From Odobenus rosmarus divergens (Eukaryota; Chordata; Mammalia; Carnivora; Odobenidae), in NCBI RefSeq assembly GCF_000321225.1, contig NW_004450402.1, forward strand, positions 3,819,978 through 3,883,977: DNA of 64,000 nucleotides. Reading direction: 5' to 3'. Positions 35,466 to 47,265 of this stretch are shown here, in pieces. The position numbers and the translations under genes are program-made. Position 1 is the first letter of the stretch, and each line of letters opens with the position of its first letter. The notes under the pieces were generated by a model that saw only the letters and a program-made list of their open reading frames with translations, did not search any database and had not been told where the DNA came from.

Positions 35466-35866
35466 TTCAATTTAAATAGTTTATTTATTTATTTATAAAG
35501 ATTTTATTTATTTATTTGAGAGAGAGCATGCATGCACAACTGGGGGAGGAGCAGAGAGAGAGGGAGAAGCATACTCCCCATTGAGCAGGGAGCCCGATTC
35601 CAGGACCCTAGCATCATGACCTGAGCCAAAGGCAGCTGCTTAAATGACTAAGCCACCCAGGTGCCCCTGAAGATTTTATTTCTTTAATTTAGAAAGAGAG
35701 CACATGCAAGTTGGGGAGAGGGGCAGAGGGAGAGGTAGAGAATCTCAAGCAGACTTCCCAGTGAGTGCAGAGATGGAGGAGGGGCTCCATCTCATAACCC
35801 TGAGATCTCAACCTGAGTCGAAACTAAGAGTTGCGCACTTAACTGGCTGCACCACCCAGGCACCCC
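35466..35866 (-). mobile_element. SINEC, older copy, split by a younger SINEC
   Basis: The head is at 35866, with the older-subfamily features of the 26867 copy read in complement. Body 35668-35866; part of its tail lies at 35466-35479. The TSD TCCACAAAATGTTTT (35451-35465) against TCCACAAAAAGTTTT (35867-35881) spans both SINEs, so the other element landed in this one's tail. Confidence 0.9.
35480..35667 (-). mobile_element. SINEC nested in the tail of another
   Basis: The head is at 35667 (GGGGCACCTGGGTGGC on the minus strand), directly abutting the first bases of the older SINE's A-rich tail. It contains a short ATGCATGCA variant at 35527-35535. Its TSD is not resolvable because the target was low complexity. 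Confidence 0.92.
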
Positions 35867-36103
35867 TCCACAAAAAGTTTTAAACTTCCACAATTTAAGA
35901 ATAATTTCTTTGGCAAGAGCATGGATTAAATTATTTCAGCACTAAAGAATTAGTTGCACAATGAAATGCCAGTTGGTGGGTCATCACAGAGTGGGTTTTT
36001 CTTGTATTGGTTTCCAGGGCTGAGGTGAGGAGGGACAACATATCTAGTTATTGGCAAATCAGCCCCAAAAGAAAAGAAACATCCCATTGAAGAGGGTTTC
36101 CAA

Positions 36104-36149
36104 TGTCGGCTAGTTGGATTTAAATAAAAATAAAAATAAAAAGTAAATA
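36104..36149 (+). mobile_element. 46-bp insertion with TSD, probable minimal L1 tail
   Basis: AAGAGGGTTTCCAA at 36090-36103 is repeated perfectly at 36150-36163. Between them lie only about 15 bp resembling the carnivore L1 terminus (GGCTAGTTGGATTTAAATAA, compare GTTAACTAACTGGAATTTA at 10268) and an (AAAAT)n tail. It is a very severely 5'-truncated retroposition. Confidence 0.6.
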
Positions 36150-36196
36150 AAGAGGGTTTCCAAAATGATTAAAATATTTGTATGCAAAGATATTTA

Positions 36197-36407
36197 TTTA
36201 TTTATTTATTTTTAAAGGTTTATTTATTTATTTGACAGAGAGAGAGAGAGAGACAGCGAGAGAGGGAACACAAGCAGGGGGAGCGGGAGAGGGAGAAGCA
36301 GGCTTCCCACTGAGCAAGGAGCTTGACGTGGGGCTCAATCCCAGGACCCTGGGATCCTGACCCGAGCCGAAGGCAGACGCTTAACGACTGAGCCACCCAG
36401 GTGCCCC
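36197..36407 (-). mobile_element. SINEC, complete, young-looking
   Basis: The head is at 36407. The perfect TSD TATGCAAAGATATTTA lies at 36181-36196 and 36410-36425. The body contains an expanded (GA)n near 36238. Confidence 0.97.
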
Positions 36408-36604
36408 TATATGCAAAGATATTTAGTCAATCATTTGTATCATAGAATAAAATAATAGTAACGTCAATGGAAAATACATATATTTTTTACATTTTGCTGC
36501 TGTGAAATGCACTTCACCGTTCAGGGAAGCGCCCTCCAAGTTAGAGTGTTAACAGGGGTGGAGGGACAGAGTAAGGTATGCTTTCCTAAGTGTACTTATG
36601 TTTT

Positions 36605-38950
36605 TTAGACTGCTTTATTGATGTAAAATTAACACACAACAAACACCACATATTTAACATGTATAATTTGTTTTGACATATGTACACACCCATGCAAAAT
36701 TAATACAATCAAGGTAATGAACATTTTCATCACTCACAAAGGTTTCCTCATACCTTTTTATAAATCCTCTCTCTGGCCTCTCCTGATTCCGCCCACATAC
36801 TCTCTACTTGAATTAGTTTGTCAGTACAGAATATAGATTAATCTGTCACTAGGAATTGGTTTGTATAGCCTAGAATTTGATAGAATTATATAGAGTACTC
36901 TATTTTTATGTGCTTTATTCATTCCGCAAAATTATTAGATTAATTCATACTGTAGAATATATTGGTAGTTCATTTTTATTGGTAAAGAGTATTCCATTAT
37001 ATAAATTTTGCATAGACTAATTATATTATATACATGTATAAAATATAACTGTTTGCTGATCCGTTCACCTGTTTATGGGCATTTGATTTGTTCGGATTTT
37101 GGCAATTAACCTTAAAGTTTCTTTGAACAGCCCTGTACAAGTATTTTTAGAAATAGACTTTCAACTCTATTCAGTAAATATCTTGTTGCAGAATGGCTGG
37201 ATCACAGAGGTATGTGCAACTTTTTAAGAAACTGCCAAACTTTTTCCAAAGTGGCAATATTATATTTTTTTAATATTCTTTTTTTTTAAATTCAGCAATA
37301 AATGAGAGATACAGTTCCTTCACATCCCTGTCAACACTTGGGATGTTCACACCTTTTAATTTAGCCATTCTAGTAGAAGTGTGGTAATATTTCATTGTAG
37401 TTTTAATTTGCATTTCTTTAATGGTGGATGGTGTGGTGTATGGTTTCTTTTGCTTATTTGCCACAGTAGTATATCTTTTTTGGTCTATTCAAATTTTTGG
37501 CTCATTTTTAAAAAATGAGTTGTTTATATTGAGTTTGGGGAGGTTTTTATATATTCTGGATATAAGTTTATTATATATATGCTTTTAAGGATTTTCCCTT
37601 TATTACTAGTTTTTAACAATTGGATCAAGATGTGACTTGCAATTGACTTCTTATTTCTGGGACTTGGGATTCATTGAGATTCTTGGATCTGCGGATTCAT
37701 AGATTTCATTGAATTTAAGAATCTTTCAGCCTTTCTTTCATCGAATATTTTTTTTTTCTGTCCGTGTCCCCTTCCTTTGGACTATAAGTATATTCGCCAC
37801 TTTTCAAGTTCCGGATTTTGTTGTTTCATATCTCATAGATTCTCTGTTCATTTTTTAAAAAATTGTCCTTCGCCTCTGTGTTTCATCTTCATAGTTTCTA
37901 TTCCCAAATCTTCATGCTTACTAATTTTATATCCACAATGTTGCATCTGTCATTAATCTCATCCAGTGTATTATTCATTTCAAACATTTTAGTTTGCACT
38001 TGCAGAAATGCAGTTTTTGTCTTTTTTGTATCTTCCACGTCTATACTTAATGTTTGAACATATAGAGTTATGATGACTCTTTTAATATTTTTATTTGCTA
38101 ATTCTAACATCAGTTTTGAATCTGGCTTTCAATTGATTGATTTTTTCCCCTTCATCATGAGTCATATTTTTCTACTATCTTGCCTAGTTGGCAGAATTAC
38201 TGATTATTTTTTATTGAATACCAGGCATTATGAAAGTTGCTTTGTTAGATGCTGGATACTTTTGTATCATCATATATGTTCTTGAGCTTTGTTCTGAGTC
38301 ACAGTTAACTTACTTGGATACTGTTTGAACTGGCTTTTAAGATTTGTGAGGCAAGACTAGAAAAGTGTTTAAAACTACTTATTTCCTATTATTGATAAAG
38401 ACACTTCAGCGAGCTCCACCTGATGCCCTGTGAATCATGGGGAAGGGGCTATGTTCAGGTCCGTGTCACTGCCAGGCACTGTCACCTTGACGTCATTCAG
38501 GTGGTTCTTTCCCTGGCCTTGGGTAGTTTCCTCACACCATGCACTCATCGACACTATGCTAAAGCCATGAAGAGTCCTGCTCCGATCTCTGGAGTTACCA
38601 TTCTGTGCAACTCTCTCCTCTCTAGTACCTTGCAGAGGCAAACTCTAGCATCTTTTTGTCCTCGAATCCTCGGCTCTGTCTCTTCAACTCAGGGCATTGG
38701 TCAGACTCTGGCTGGGTTCTGCCTCCATATTCTATGACCTGGAAACTCTCTCAAGGCAGTAAGCTCGGGAAATCATAGGGTGCACATCATTTTCCCCCAC
38801 CTTTCAGGATCACTGTCTTATGTTCCCTGATGCTAGTGTCTCGATAAGTCTTACTCCATATGTTTTGTCCATTTGTTTCTTTTTTCAGCTTCAGTGGAAA
38901 TTCTGTTCTCAGTTACTCCACCTCAGTTGGAAGTGGACATACCTAAGTGT
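36605..38950 (-). mobile_element. Old L1M with both ends, antisense
   Basis: In complement: the 5' UTR at 38950-37640 (landmarks at 38510, GTTCTTTCCCTGGCCTTGGG, and 38670-38700, CTCTGTCTCTTCAACTCAGG), then directly the ORF2 3' region and 3' UTR at 37600-36605 (TTTTAATTTGCATTTCTTTA at 37402, AAGAAACTGCCAAACTTTTT at 37227). Most of ORF1 and ORF2 is missing. It is older than the SINE-rich layer and has no visible TSD. Confidence 0.65.
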
Positions 38951-40684
38951 ATTCATTCGGATCTTAAATGACAAGCTGCAAGGCTCAGCATTCTGACTAG
39001 TGAATAAGGAATTATAATGTCCATACAATCATGGAAACTCAAATATTTCTCTGTGAGATAATTCATACAAAAAGAAAAAAAAAGATGGCTTTCACCAGAA
39101 TTGTTATTGTCATTGAATGGGCATAGCTTTCAGTAAATGTTTTGTACTTTATCTTTTTAAAAATTGCTTTTTAAAGTGAACATTTTTCATTCTATTCTTG
39201 ATTAGCTACAGTTCTTAAAGTGCTATGTGTTAATTTTATTTTTCACTGCCAACTTAACGCTCTTCTCAAAAGATTATAGAGATAAATCTAGAAATTATTC
39301 ATTTTACATTTCTTTTTAAAAAATTCAGGATGTTTCCATGTAAACTTAATTTTAGAAGAATATACAGGTAAAAACATAGTAGAGCAATGGGAATATTTTA
39401 TAAGGAAAACATAATTTTTGTGTGGATAAAACATACCAACTTATGGAACTTTATATCAATTACTTAGACTCTGCCTACAGGTAAAATCACTTTAATTGCT
39501 TTGCTTGAGTTGATTGCTTGGTTGTTTCAAACTCCCTGGCAATTCAGTTAAATTGGTTGGACCGTGGCATAAGATGAAACTGGGGGGTTGTTTCACTGAA
39601 ATGACTCACCATGTCAATCAAAAATGGCTGAGTTGGTTGTATATGGAGCCATAAGACAATCTGGGAATAGCAGTGTTATGTTGGGTGCTACGGGTTCTGG
39701 AGAATTCAATAATATTTTAATTATTTCTTTTTTTTTTGCAATGTTTTTATCAAAGGACTTTGAAGCTACAACAGTTTTAAAGCTCCTTAGATGCAAGGTG
39801 TCTTTGTTATTTGAGGAGAATTAGTAGTGATCACAAATAGTCTGTGGCATGCATTGTTTGCACAAAAGTACAAAGACTTAGAATAACCCCCTGTTCGCCT
39901 GATAGAGCACTCATATAAACTAAGTTAAATATACACTAATAAGAAACTGGCTTAATGTTTACCCAATGACCACTGAAAAACTGACATAGAAACCTCAAGT
40001 GATACTCAAGAAATAGATTAGTATATTTATGCTGGATTTACAAAGTATATCATGGCATTTCTTGTCATTAAAATGTCAGTAAGCATTACAGTAACAATAG
40101 GCCTTGCTTAAAACTTCTTCCTAACAGCAAGGTTTTTGAGGTTTCTGCTTAGAATTTTATTTTGTGGATTAAGAGACTTCAACAAAGATTAACTTGGAAG
40201 AACATCACAGTTTCTCTGAAGTCTTGTATTTGAAAGAGGCGTTGACACTTGCATATTCACTATTCTAGTTCTCTCCTGAGTCTGCATGTTTTCACGAAGA
40301 AAGAAACAATACAGGCTGAACTGAGGATTAGAAGGGAAATCACATGGTCTAAGATGGGAATTGGGGTAAAGGTAAAGGTGATCTACAATCTGAATGCAAT
40401 GTCTCATAGATTCACATCCTTTTAGAGGCAGAAAATACGTTAACAGCCAGCTAATACGTTCCTTAAATTTGCGGATATTCTAGGAAGTGAAGTGACTTCA
40501 CACAGATAGGATAAAGGCCCATCCACGCATGTCAACTGTTAGTTCTCAAAGTCTTGACTGGTAGATCACTAAATCTGTCGACACTGCTATTTCCTCCTCT
40601 CTGACACACAGCAGAGTTTCTGAAGGTGAGACACACATAATGATTCAGGGAAATGCAAAGTGGTTTGTGCTTATTAAAAATAAG
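38951..40684. other. Unique-looking sequence, 1.7 kb
   Basis: A weak MIR-like core in complement lies at 40415-40570 (GAAGTGAAGTGACTTCACAC). No other repeat or gene is supported. Confidence 0.4.
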
Positions 40685-40880
40685 TGGGGAGCCTGGGTGT
40701 TTCAGTCAGTTGAGCATCAGACTCTTGATTCCGGCTCAGGTAGTGATCTCAGGGTTGTGGAATCGAGCCCTGAGTTGGGCTCCATATTCAGCATGGAGTC
40801 TGCTTGTCCCTCTCCCTCTGCTCCTCCTCCTCTCCCTCTCTCTCTCTCTCAAATAAATAAGTCAATAAAATCTTTAGAAA
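40685..40880 (+). mobile_element. SINEC, older subfamily
   Basis: GGGGAGCCTGGGTGTTTCAG head, CAGACTCTTGATTCCGGCTC diagnostic block, CT-rich stretch and AAATAAATAAGTC tail. The TSD has eroded. Confidence 0.94.
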
Positions 40881-40914
40881 AAGAATCAAAAGCCTGGAGT
40901 TCTTAAATAGGGAA

Positions 40915-41100
40915 GACAGTTTAGGGTAGTAGTTAAGAAAGAGCACAGACCTCTGGTGTGAATCCCACTAATTGTCATGTGAGGTTGTACAAGCTATTTG
41001 ACTTCCCCAAGCCTTACTTTCTTACCTGTAAAAATGTAATAATTACTTTTGGCTCATAATATCAAGTAAAGTGTTGGACACAGATTCTATCAAAAAATAT
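40915..41100 (+). mobile_element. MIR SINE
   Basis: GTAGTTAAGAAAGAGCACAG head, AGCTATTTGACTTCCCCAAG and TTTCTTACCTGTAAAAATGT core, AAAGTGTTGGACACAG end: nearly the full MIR order. Confidence 0.75.
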
Positions 41101-42360
41101 TCACTGTTACTATATAATCAAATAGGATTTTTCATCCCCTTTGTTTCTTTTCCTGGAAGATCCCTGTGATCTGGTAGCCCTTGGTTTTACTCATGATTCA
41201 CAATGGGGAAAAAATGAATTTTTATAGCTTACAAATTTATTAGGCAACCATGTTTTCACGTATCAAATATAAAGTATTATAAACACATCATCTCAGAATC
41301 AATACCAAATCGTTACCCAAGTTCTCTTTCAGATTCATCTGCGGCCACAGGTTTCTGTAAGGCTTAGAAATACAGCAACAATGGAGCTTCAAAGTCAGTG
41401 TTCCGATGAGGGCAGTCACCCATGAGTATTTGGAATTGGTGAGATAGCTTTTTCCACATCCCCCTTTACACCCTCCTTTTTTTTTTCCCTTTCAGGCGAG
41501 CTGAATTTAAAGGACTGGGATCCATGTGCCCAGTTGATAACGGCTCCTGAAAGCTCAATGTAGCAGTTCAGTCCGGGAAAATGAGGTAGTAAGAGGAAAG
41601 TTTGAGAATCACTGAATCAATTTAATGTCAAGCGTCTCTTTGCTCTTTCTTTGTAGTAGAACCAGAGAAAGGTATGTTGAAATAGTATATAAATAAATTA
41701 TTTTCCTCTTATTTATTTTAAAAGATCTTTTGATGAATTATTAAGTTAATGAATGAAGGTAAGGAAAGTGGAACGAATTTATTCTTCTCTATACTTTTTG
41801 TTTGGACATGCTGCAAAATGAATGGCTCTCAGCCTTCAGAAAGAGTGTTCTTCCCACACAGTGTGCCTCTTTTACAGCTCTGCCACAGGTGACACCAAAC
41901 ACAATTAGCCTTTCAGTTGGGCTTTGCATTTTTCTGATCTTCTAACAACTGGGTGTCAGATATCTCAATGTATAACCACCCACTCACAACAAGATTATAC
42001 ATTAGATTCTTTGTTATCTACTTTTATGAAAGATTTCTGAAAGCTAAAAGGAATAAATTAACTTTGCCAAATCTGTGATAAAGTTTCTTTTTCTGATTGT
42101 TAATGGTATTTTCATGACTGTACAGTTAATCCCCATCAAGGGCAAGATATTTACATTATCCTAAAAGGAGGACCCTGAAAGTTACATGGTATACATGGGG
42201 GGGGGGAGCAAGCTGCTAAATAGTAATTACAGCAAATCTTTCCTAATATAATGTAAACATAAATCAAGTATGCAAAATCAAATATAACACTTTTACTTAA
42301 ATTTCTCAGATTTTAATGATCTTACACCTAAGTTTTCCTCCAGGTGGGTAGTTTAGTGTT
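41101..42360. other. Unique-looking sequence, 1.3 kb
   Basis: No repeat except a run of ten G at 42197-42206. No gene. Confidence 0.45.
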
Positions 42361-42376
42361 AACATTCCTGTGTTCA

Positions 42377-42586
42377 GGGGCGCCTGGGTGGCTCAGTCAT
42401 TAAGCATCTGCCTTCAGCTCAGGTCATGATCTCAGGGTCCTGGGATCAATCCCTGCATCGGGCTCCCTGCTCCGTGGGAAGCCTGCTTCTCCCTCTCCCA
42501 CTCCCCCTGCTTGTGTTCCCTCTCTGGCTGTGTCTCTCTGTCAAATAAATAAATAAAATCTTTTAAAAAACAAAACAACAACAAAA
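42377..42586 (+). mobile_element. SINEC, complete, young-looking
   Basis: GGGGCGCCTGGGTGGCTCAG head and (CAA)n-rich end. The TSD AACATTCCTGTGTTCA (42361-42376) matches 42587-42602 with one change. It has the younger tail signature. Confidence 0.97.
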
Positions 42587-42744
42587 AACATTCCTATGTT
42601 CATACTTTGTAGAGATGTGTGGTCTGGTGGAATGTTTGTGAGCAGAGATGATGTTTATCTTTTTCACCATTAACTTCACAAATAGATATTCAAAAGATAC
42701 TTGTTTATTACTGAATGAAACATTATATAAACAAACAAAAACAA

Positions 42745-42865
42745 AATACTGACACTCAGAAAAAGTTAGTAGATATGCCCAAGGTCACACAGACAATAAA
42801 TGATTGATTCAAATCCATATCTTAACCTCAGGGTCCTCACTCTTAACCATTAATTAAAAGAGATT
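42745..42865 (-). mobile_element. MIR SINE fragment
   Basis: GCCCAAGGTCACACAGACAA and GTCCTCACTCTTAACCATTA in complement of MIR. Confidence 0.7.
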
Positions 42866-43225
42866 TGGTTCTCTTATCTGCATACCTAGATGGTGAGGAC
42901 TCCTGAGGTTTTGATCATATTCAGCCCACTAGGTAATCAATACCTAATAATTGGTGATAAATGTGTTGATCAGTCTCCTTAAGATTGTCAAGCAAATTAA
43001 TATCTAGGTAGTACTAGGCCTTAGAGAGAAATAGTTGCTGTAAGTTCAAGGAGAAAAACGAGTATTGGCATTTATTTCTTGAGTTATGTAAATATGTGAG
43101 AACATTTTTGAGAATTTCTTTATTATAAGAAAATCTTAAAAACTCCCAGGGACTTAGTAGCTCAAGCTGGCCCATGTGCTGAGACTAAGTTTCCCTGTAA
43201 GACAACAATGTACAAAGTGAGCAAA
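42866..43225. other. Non-repetitive interval
   Basis: Nothing recognised. Confidence 0.45.
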
Positions 43226-43269
43226 GATGGATGGATGGATGGATGGATAGATAGATAGATAGATAGATA
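43226..43269. repeat. (GGAT)n(GATA)n compound microsatellite
   Basis: About five GGAT-phase units are followed by five to six GATA units, at the 5' junction of the L1 below. Confidence 0.95.
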
Positions 43270-43765
43270 TGTAATGGAATATTATTCAGCCTTACAAAAG
43301 AAGGATATCCTGCCATTTGTGACAAAATGAATGAACCTGACAGAGAAAGAAAACTACTGCATGGTATCACTTATATGTGGAATCTTAAAAACAACAACAA
43401 TAACAACAACAAAACCAAACTTATAGAAATAGTAGAAAAGTTGCCAGGGGTGGGAGGTGGGGGATAGAGGGAGAGGTTGGTAAAAAGGTACAAACTTTCA
43501 GTTCTAAGGTGAATGAGGTCTGAGAATATAATGTCAACATGACGGCTGGTTGATAACATTGTATTGTACACTTGAAATTTGCTAAGAGAGAACTTATACT
43601 TTCTCACCAAAAGACAAAGGAGTAACTATGTAGGGTGATGGATGTGTTAATTAACTCAAAGAAGGGAATCTTTCACAATGTATGCATATATCAAGTCATC
43701 ACATTGTGCACTTCAAGTATCTTACAATTTTGTCAATTATACCTCAATAAAGATTTTTAAAAAAC
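43270..43765 (+). mobile_element. L1M 3' end
   Basis: GTAATGGAATATTATTCAGC begins the copy in the last part of ORF2. A purine-rich 3' UTR (GGGGTGGGAGGTGGGGGATAG) follows and it ends AATTATACCTCAATAAAGAT and an A-rich tail. Confidence 0.85.
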
Positions 43766-44831
43766 AATTAAATAAATAAACCTAGCTATCAACTGCCATG
43801 GAAGGAAAAAGGGAAGAGTGACTTGGAGATAATAGATTAATCAAATTTTGGGTAATACTAAGGTCAGTCTTAAAGGATGAGTAGAAGTTTGAAAGGCAGG
43901 AGGGAAGAATTTATCAGTATATAAAAAAAATGAGCAAAATTACAGAGGCATGAACATGTACTAAGTGCTTAGCTTAGAGAATGCCAGGCAAGTTCATGTG
44001 ACTGGAATTTAGAGTGGGCAGGGAGAAAAGCATGAATGATCATACAGACCAGCCATCTTCATAGCCTGGGGCTGCAGAAGAAAAATTTTCAAGAGCTAAT
44101 CTGGCATGGGTAATCTTTTTAGTAATCAATTTCTAGATACTTAACTCCTAAATATAGTCCTTTCTAAAACTATGTGAGAATGTCTCTGTTTTCTAAGTCA
44201 TGCCTTATTTTCTTTCTTATCTCCCCTTTTCTAGTAGACTTTCTTCCACTTTACAAAAGAGAGGTCCTTCTCTTACACAACTTGAATTTTACTATGCCTA
44301 ATTGCCCAGGGGTAAAAGACACTGGTCACTAAACAGACAATTTATACGTGTGTGTGTGTGTGTGTGTGTAATTTAAAATTCTGTATTCTTATCAATGCTG
44401 GGAATTTGGGCTAAGGTAGGATTATTTAATTTTTGTTTAATGACTTCATATTAGAAGATCAGAAAAGAATGCATTGCTCCAGTGAGCAATGAATGTCTTT
44501 CATGAGCAAAGCTAAGAGTCCATATAAGAAATGCTGAGGGTTGTGACGGTTTATTTTATACAAATGAAAAGGTAGCAGCAAGCCTGATCTATTTATTTAT
44601 GTATGCACCCATCTTCCCATGTATCACTTATCTCTCCATGTAACTATCTCAAAATTCAGAAGGGAAATGATTGTCATGAAAATATGAATTTATACATTTC
44701 TTTGAATTGAAAAATAAAGACAGACTTTGGGTTATATGCCAGGCATTTTCCACAAATTGAATAATCTAAGTCTATAAATCCAAAGTTTTGACAAAAAATA
44801 TTTAAAATACCTATTGACAAGAAATATATTT
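43766..44831. other. Non-repetitive interval
   Basis: Holds a TG tract at 44348-44369. TTTAAAATACCT occurs twice (44801-44812 and 44830-44841). No gene. Confidence 0.45.
44348..44369. repeat. (GT)11 microsatellite
   Basis: Pure dinucleotide run. Confidence 0.95.
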
Positions 44832-44847
44832 AAAATACCTAAGATTA

Positions 44848-45048
44848 GGGGCATCTGGGTGGCTCAGTCTGTTAAGCATCTGACTCTTGATTTCGGCTCA
44901 GGTCATGATCTCAGGGTTGTGAGATCAAGCCCCCTGTAGGGCTCCACACTCAGTGGGGAGTCTGCTGGAGATTCTCTCTCTCCCTCTCCCTTACCCTCTG
45001 CCCCACCACCTCTCTCTCTTCCTAACATAAATAAATAAATCTTTCTAA
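44848..45048 (+). mobile_element. SINEC, older subfamily
   Basis: GGGGCATCTGGGTGGCTCAG head and CTGACTCTTGATTTCGGCTC block. The TSD AAAATACCTAAGATTA (44832-44847) against AAAATGCCTAATATTA (45049-45064) has two differences. Confidence 0.96.
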
Positions 45049-45309
45049 AAAATGCCTAATATTAAAGCACTTTATCAAAACTTATTGTAATGGCAAAGGT
45101 TTACTAAAATTAGCAATATTAAAATTTTCCCAAACCTTTGTTCTGTAGAACAAGGTGCCTCTATGTGAAAGAATAAAGGAAGTAGTAATTGTCACTGAAT
45201 AAGTTTCGGTAAAATCTTTCTATACTTCCCAGAAGCTGAAAAGCAAACTGTATGACAAATACACAGACAGCAGTTAAGTATGTCACCTAGAAAGAGAGAA
45301 AACCTGCCA

Positions 45310-45745
45310 TGAGAAGTGTGGTCAGCAGGTATCCTCCAGCCCCCACATACTGGGATTCACTGTGATGTTCACGGGGAGGTCATGCTTTCCCCAGGCTGCT
45401 CACAGCCAATGACTGAGCATGGTAAAGGGACTAGAGCCAGGCCATTTCTGCCAATGCAGGACTCTTTTATAATCATCTTTGCTCTCGGGCTCCCTCCTGG
45501 CCCCAGGACTTTCTCAGGGCTGTGCTACAATCTGAGGCCCTTCCAACTGAGACCCAGTTTCCTTTCCTTCCACCTCTCCTTTCTCAGGTTCAGATCAGCA
45601 GAGCAGACTGAAGCCTTTCCTTTCTCTGCTCCTCTCCCGCTTTGTCTCTTGCAAGTATATCCTACCTGAATCTTTGACATTTTTCATTTTGTCTTAGAGT
45701 CTGCCTCATTATCAGATACTCTCTAGGACTAGGGTATGAAATCCT
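45310..45745 (+). mobile_element. Possible old LTR, family unresolved
   Basis: Moderate GC block with CCCCAGGCTGCTCACAGCCA, GGGACTAGAGCCAGGCCATT, then CTTGCAAGTATATCCTACCT and GTCTTAGAGTCTGCCTC. The arrangement is familiar from old mammalian LTRs, but I cannot name it. The 117-codon frame at 45316-45669 is inside it and is not taken as a gene. Confidence 0.35.
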
Positions 45746-45876
45746 ATCTGACTCTTCACTTTCAAAAAAAAATTGAGAAGGATCTAATCAAATGGTCCAG
45801 TGCTAATAAAGCAAAACAAATTTTGATAATAAACCGAGGAGTGGGCTAAATGGAATAAGAGTAATCTCATTCCCTT

Positions 45877-46063
45877 GGGGGCACCTGGGTGGCTCAGTCA
45901 GTTACGTGTCTGCCTTCGGCTCAGGTCATGATCCCGGGGTCCTGGGATTGAGCCCCAGGTTGGGCTCCTTGTTCGACAGGGAGTCTGCTTCTCTGTCTCC
46001 CTCTGTGGTCTCTCTCTTGCCCTCTCTATCTCAAGCAAAATAAATAAAATGTTAAAAATAAAA
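45877..46063 (+). mobile_element. SINEC, complete
   Basis: GGGGCACCTGGGTGGCTCAG head. The TSD AAGAGTAATCTCATTCCC is perfect (45857-45874 and 46064-46081). Two bases (TT) lie between the left TSD and the head. Confidence 0.97.
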
Positions 46064-46239
46064 AAGAGTAATCTCATTCCCCTTGTTTAAGATTGGTTCA
46101 GGAATTCAGGCTTAGGCAAAATGTTGTACAGCAAAATCATCCCTGGAATTGGTTCAAGATGGGAATAAATTCCAATTTGGAGAAATGAGACACAAGGAAA
46201 AGTTTATTGGTTATTATGGAAAAGAATTTTCCTATTCTT

Positions 46240-46428
46240 TTTTAAAGATTATTGAGAGACAGGGAGAGAGAGCAAGTGGGGGGAGAGGCAGAGGGAGAGA
46301 GAGAATCTGAAGCAGACTCCCCGCTGAGTGGGAGCCCAACACGGGGCTGGATCCTAGGACCCTGAGATCATGACCTGAGCCAAAATCAAGAGTCGGACAC
46401 TTCACTGACTGAGCCACCCAGGCACCCC
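46240..46428 (-). mobile_element. SINEC, complete
   Basis: The head is at 46428. The TSD AAGAATTTTCCTATTCTT (46222-46239) matches 46429-46446 with one change. It lies 160 bp from the plus-strand SINE at 45877, so the two form an inverted pair. Confidence 0.97.
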
Positions 46429-46446
46429 AAGAGTTTTCCTATTCTT

Positions 46447-47079
46447 AAAAACAGCACCTTTGGAAGACAGTTTCTAGCTTCCTCTGGATATTGTGTAGGT
46501 GAATGTGAACCAAAAGCCATCATTTTCATGCTGTGAGGAAAGCAGGCAGACGACAGACCAACAAGACAAGGGACAAGAGTCTACAGAGAGACAGAGGTAG
46601 GGAGGCCTGATTAAGCTGATCCTAAACCACTTTCTCCTTCTGGACCTCCTAGTTAAGTGAGGATACATTCCTCCTTGCTTAAAACTAGTAGAGTCAATTT
46701 CCTACTTCTGATAGCCAAATAGATCTTACTTCTGATATCCAAATAGATCCTACTTCTTTGTGTTAGCTTTCCATTCCTCTGCTTACATAGGAACCTGTCC
46801 AGTGTCCAACATGGGCTAGTTGTCTTCCGCATAGAGAGGATCCTGTCTTTCATACCTCGGCTGCTCTCCTGGAATTGGCATGCAGTTGTTCCTCTGATGA
46901 AGCCTCCAGCTTCTAATACTTCCTCTGTGGAATGGGACCAATTTGGATGTGGATACCAGCCTGAATCAAGTCCGAATTGCTGGATTTTCTGCTACTGAGT
47001 TCATTTCTCCAGCTACATCTGTCTCCAGCCTCTATAACTTCCTCATCAGCCAATCCTGAGACTGATGCATGCATTAATT
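46447..47079. other. Non-repetitive interval with small tandem repeat
   Basis: The 24-bp tandem repeat at 46701-46758 is listed separately. No gene is supported. Confidence 0.45.
46701..46758. repeat. 24-bp tandem repeat, 2.4 copies
   Basis: The unit begins CCTACTTCTGATAGCC and ends AAATAGAT. Copies start at 46701, 46725 and 46749 (partial) with two to three differences. Confidence 0.85.
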
Positions 47080-47265
47080 GAGATTTATTCATTATTTATG
47101 TATGGTGCCTGTCTCCTCAGTAGACTTTTAGCTTACTGAGGGCAGGTTAGGTTTATTTTATTTACCATTATTGCTTATGACAGCACAGATGAGGGTGTCT
47201 GGCACCTATTAGCAGTGGAATATTTATGGAATTAGTGAATTACTGCATAAATGGATGCATATATG
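47080..47265 (+). mobile_element. L2 LINE, 3' end
   Basis: GACTTTTAGCTTACTGAGGG, then GTGTCTGGCACCTATTAGCA in L2 terminal order. Confidence 0.7.

Noticed and set aside
42197..42206. Run of ten G as a quadruplex
   Set aside because: A single homopolymer without further G runs nearby; more likely slippage or sequencing noise.
45316..45669. 117-codon plus-strand frame
   Set aside because: It lies in a probable old LTR and shows no protein motif.
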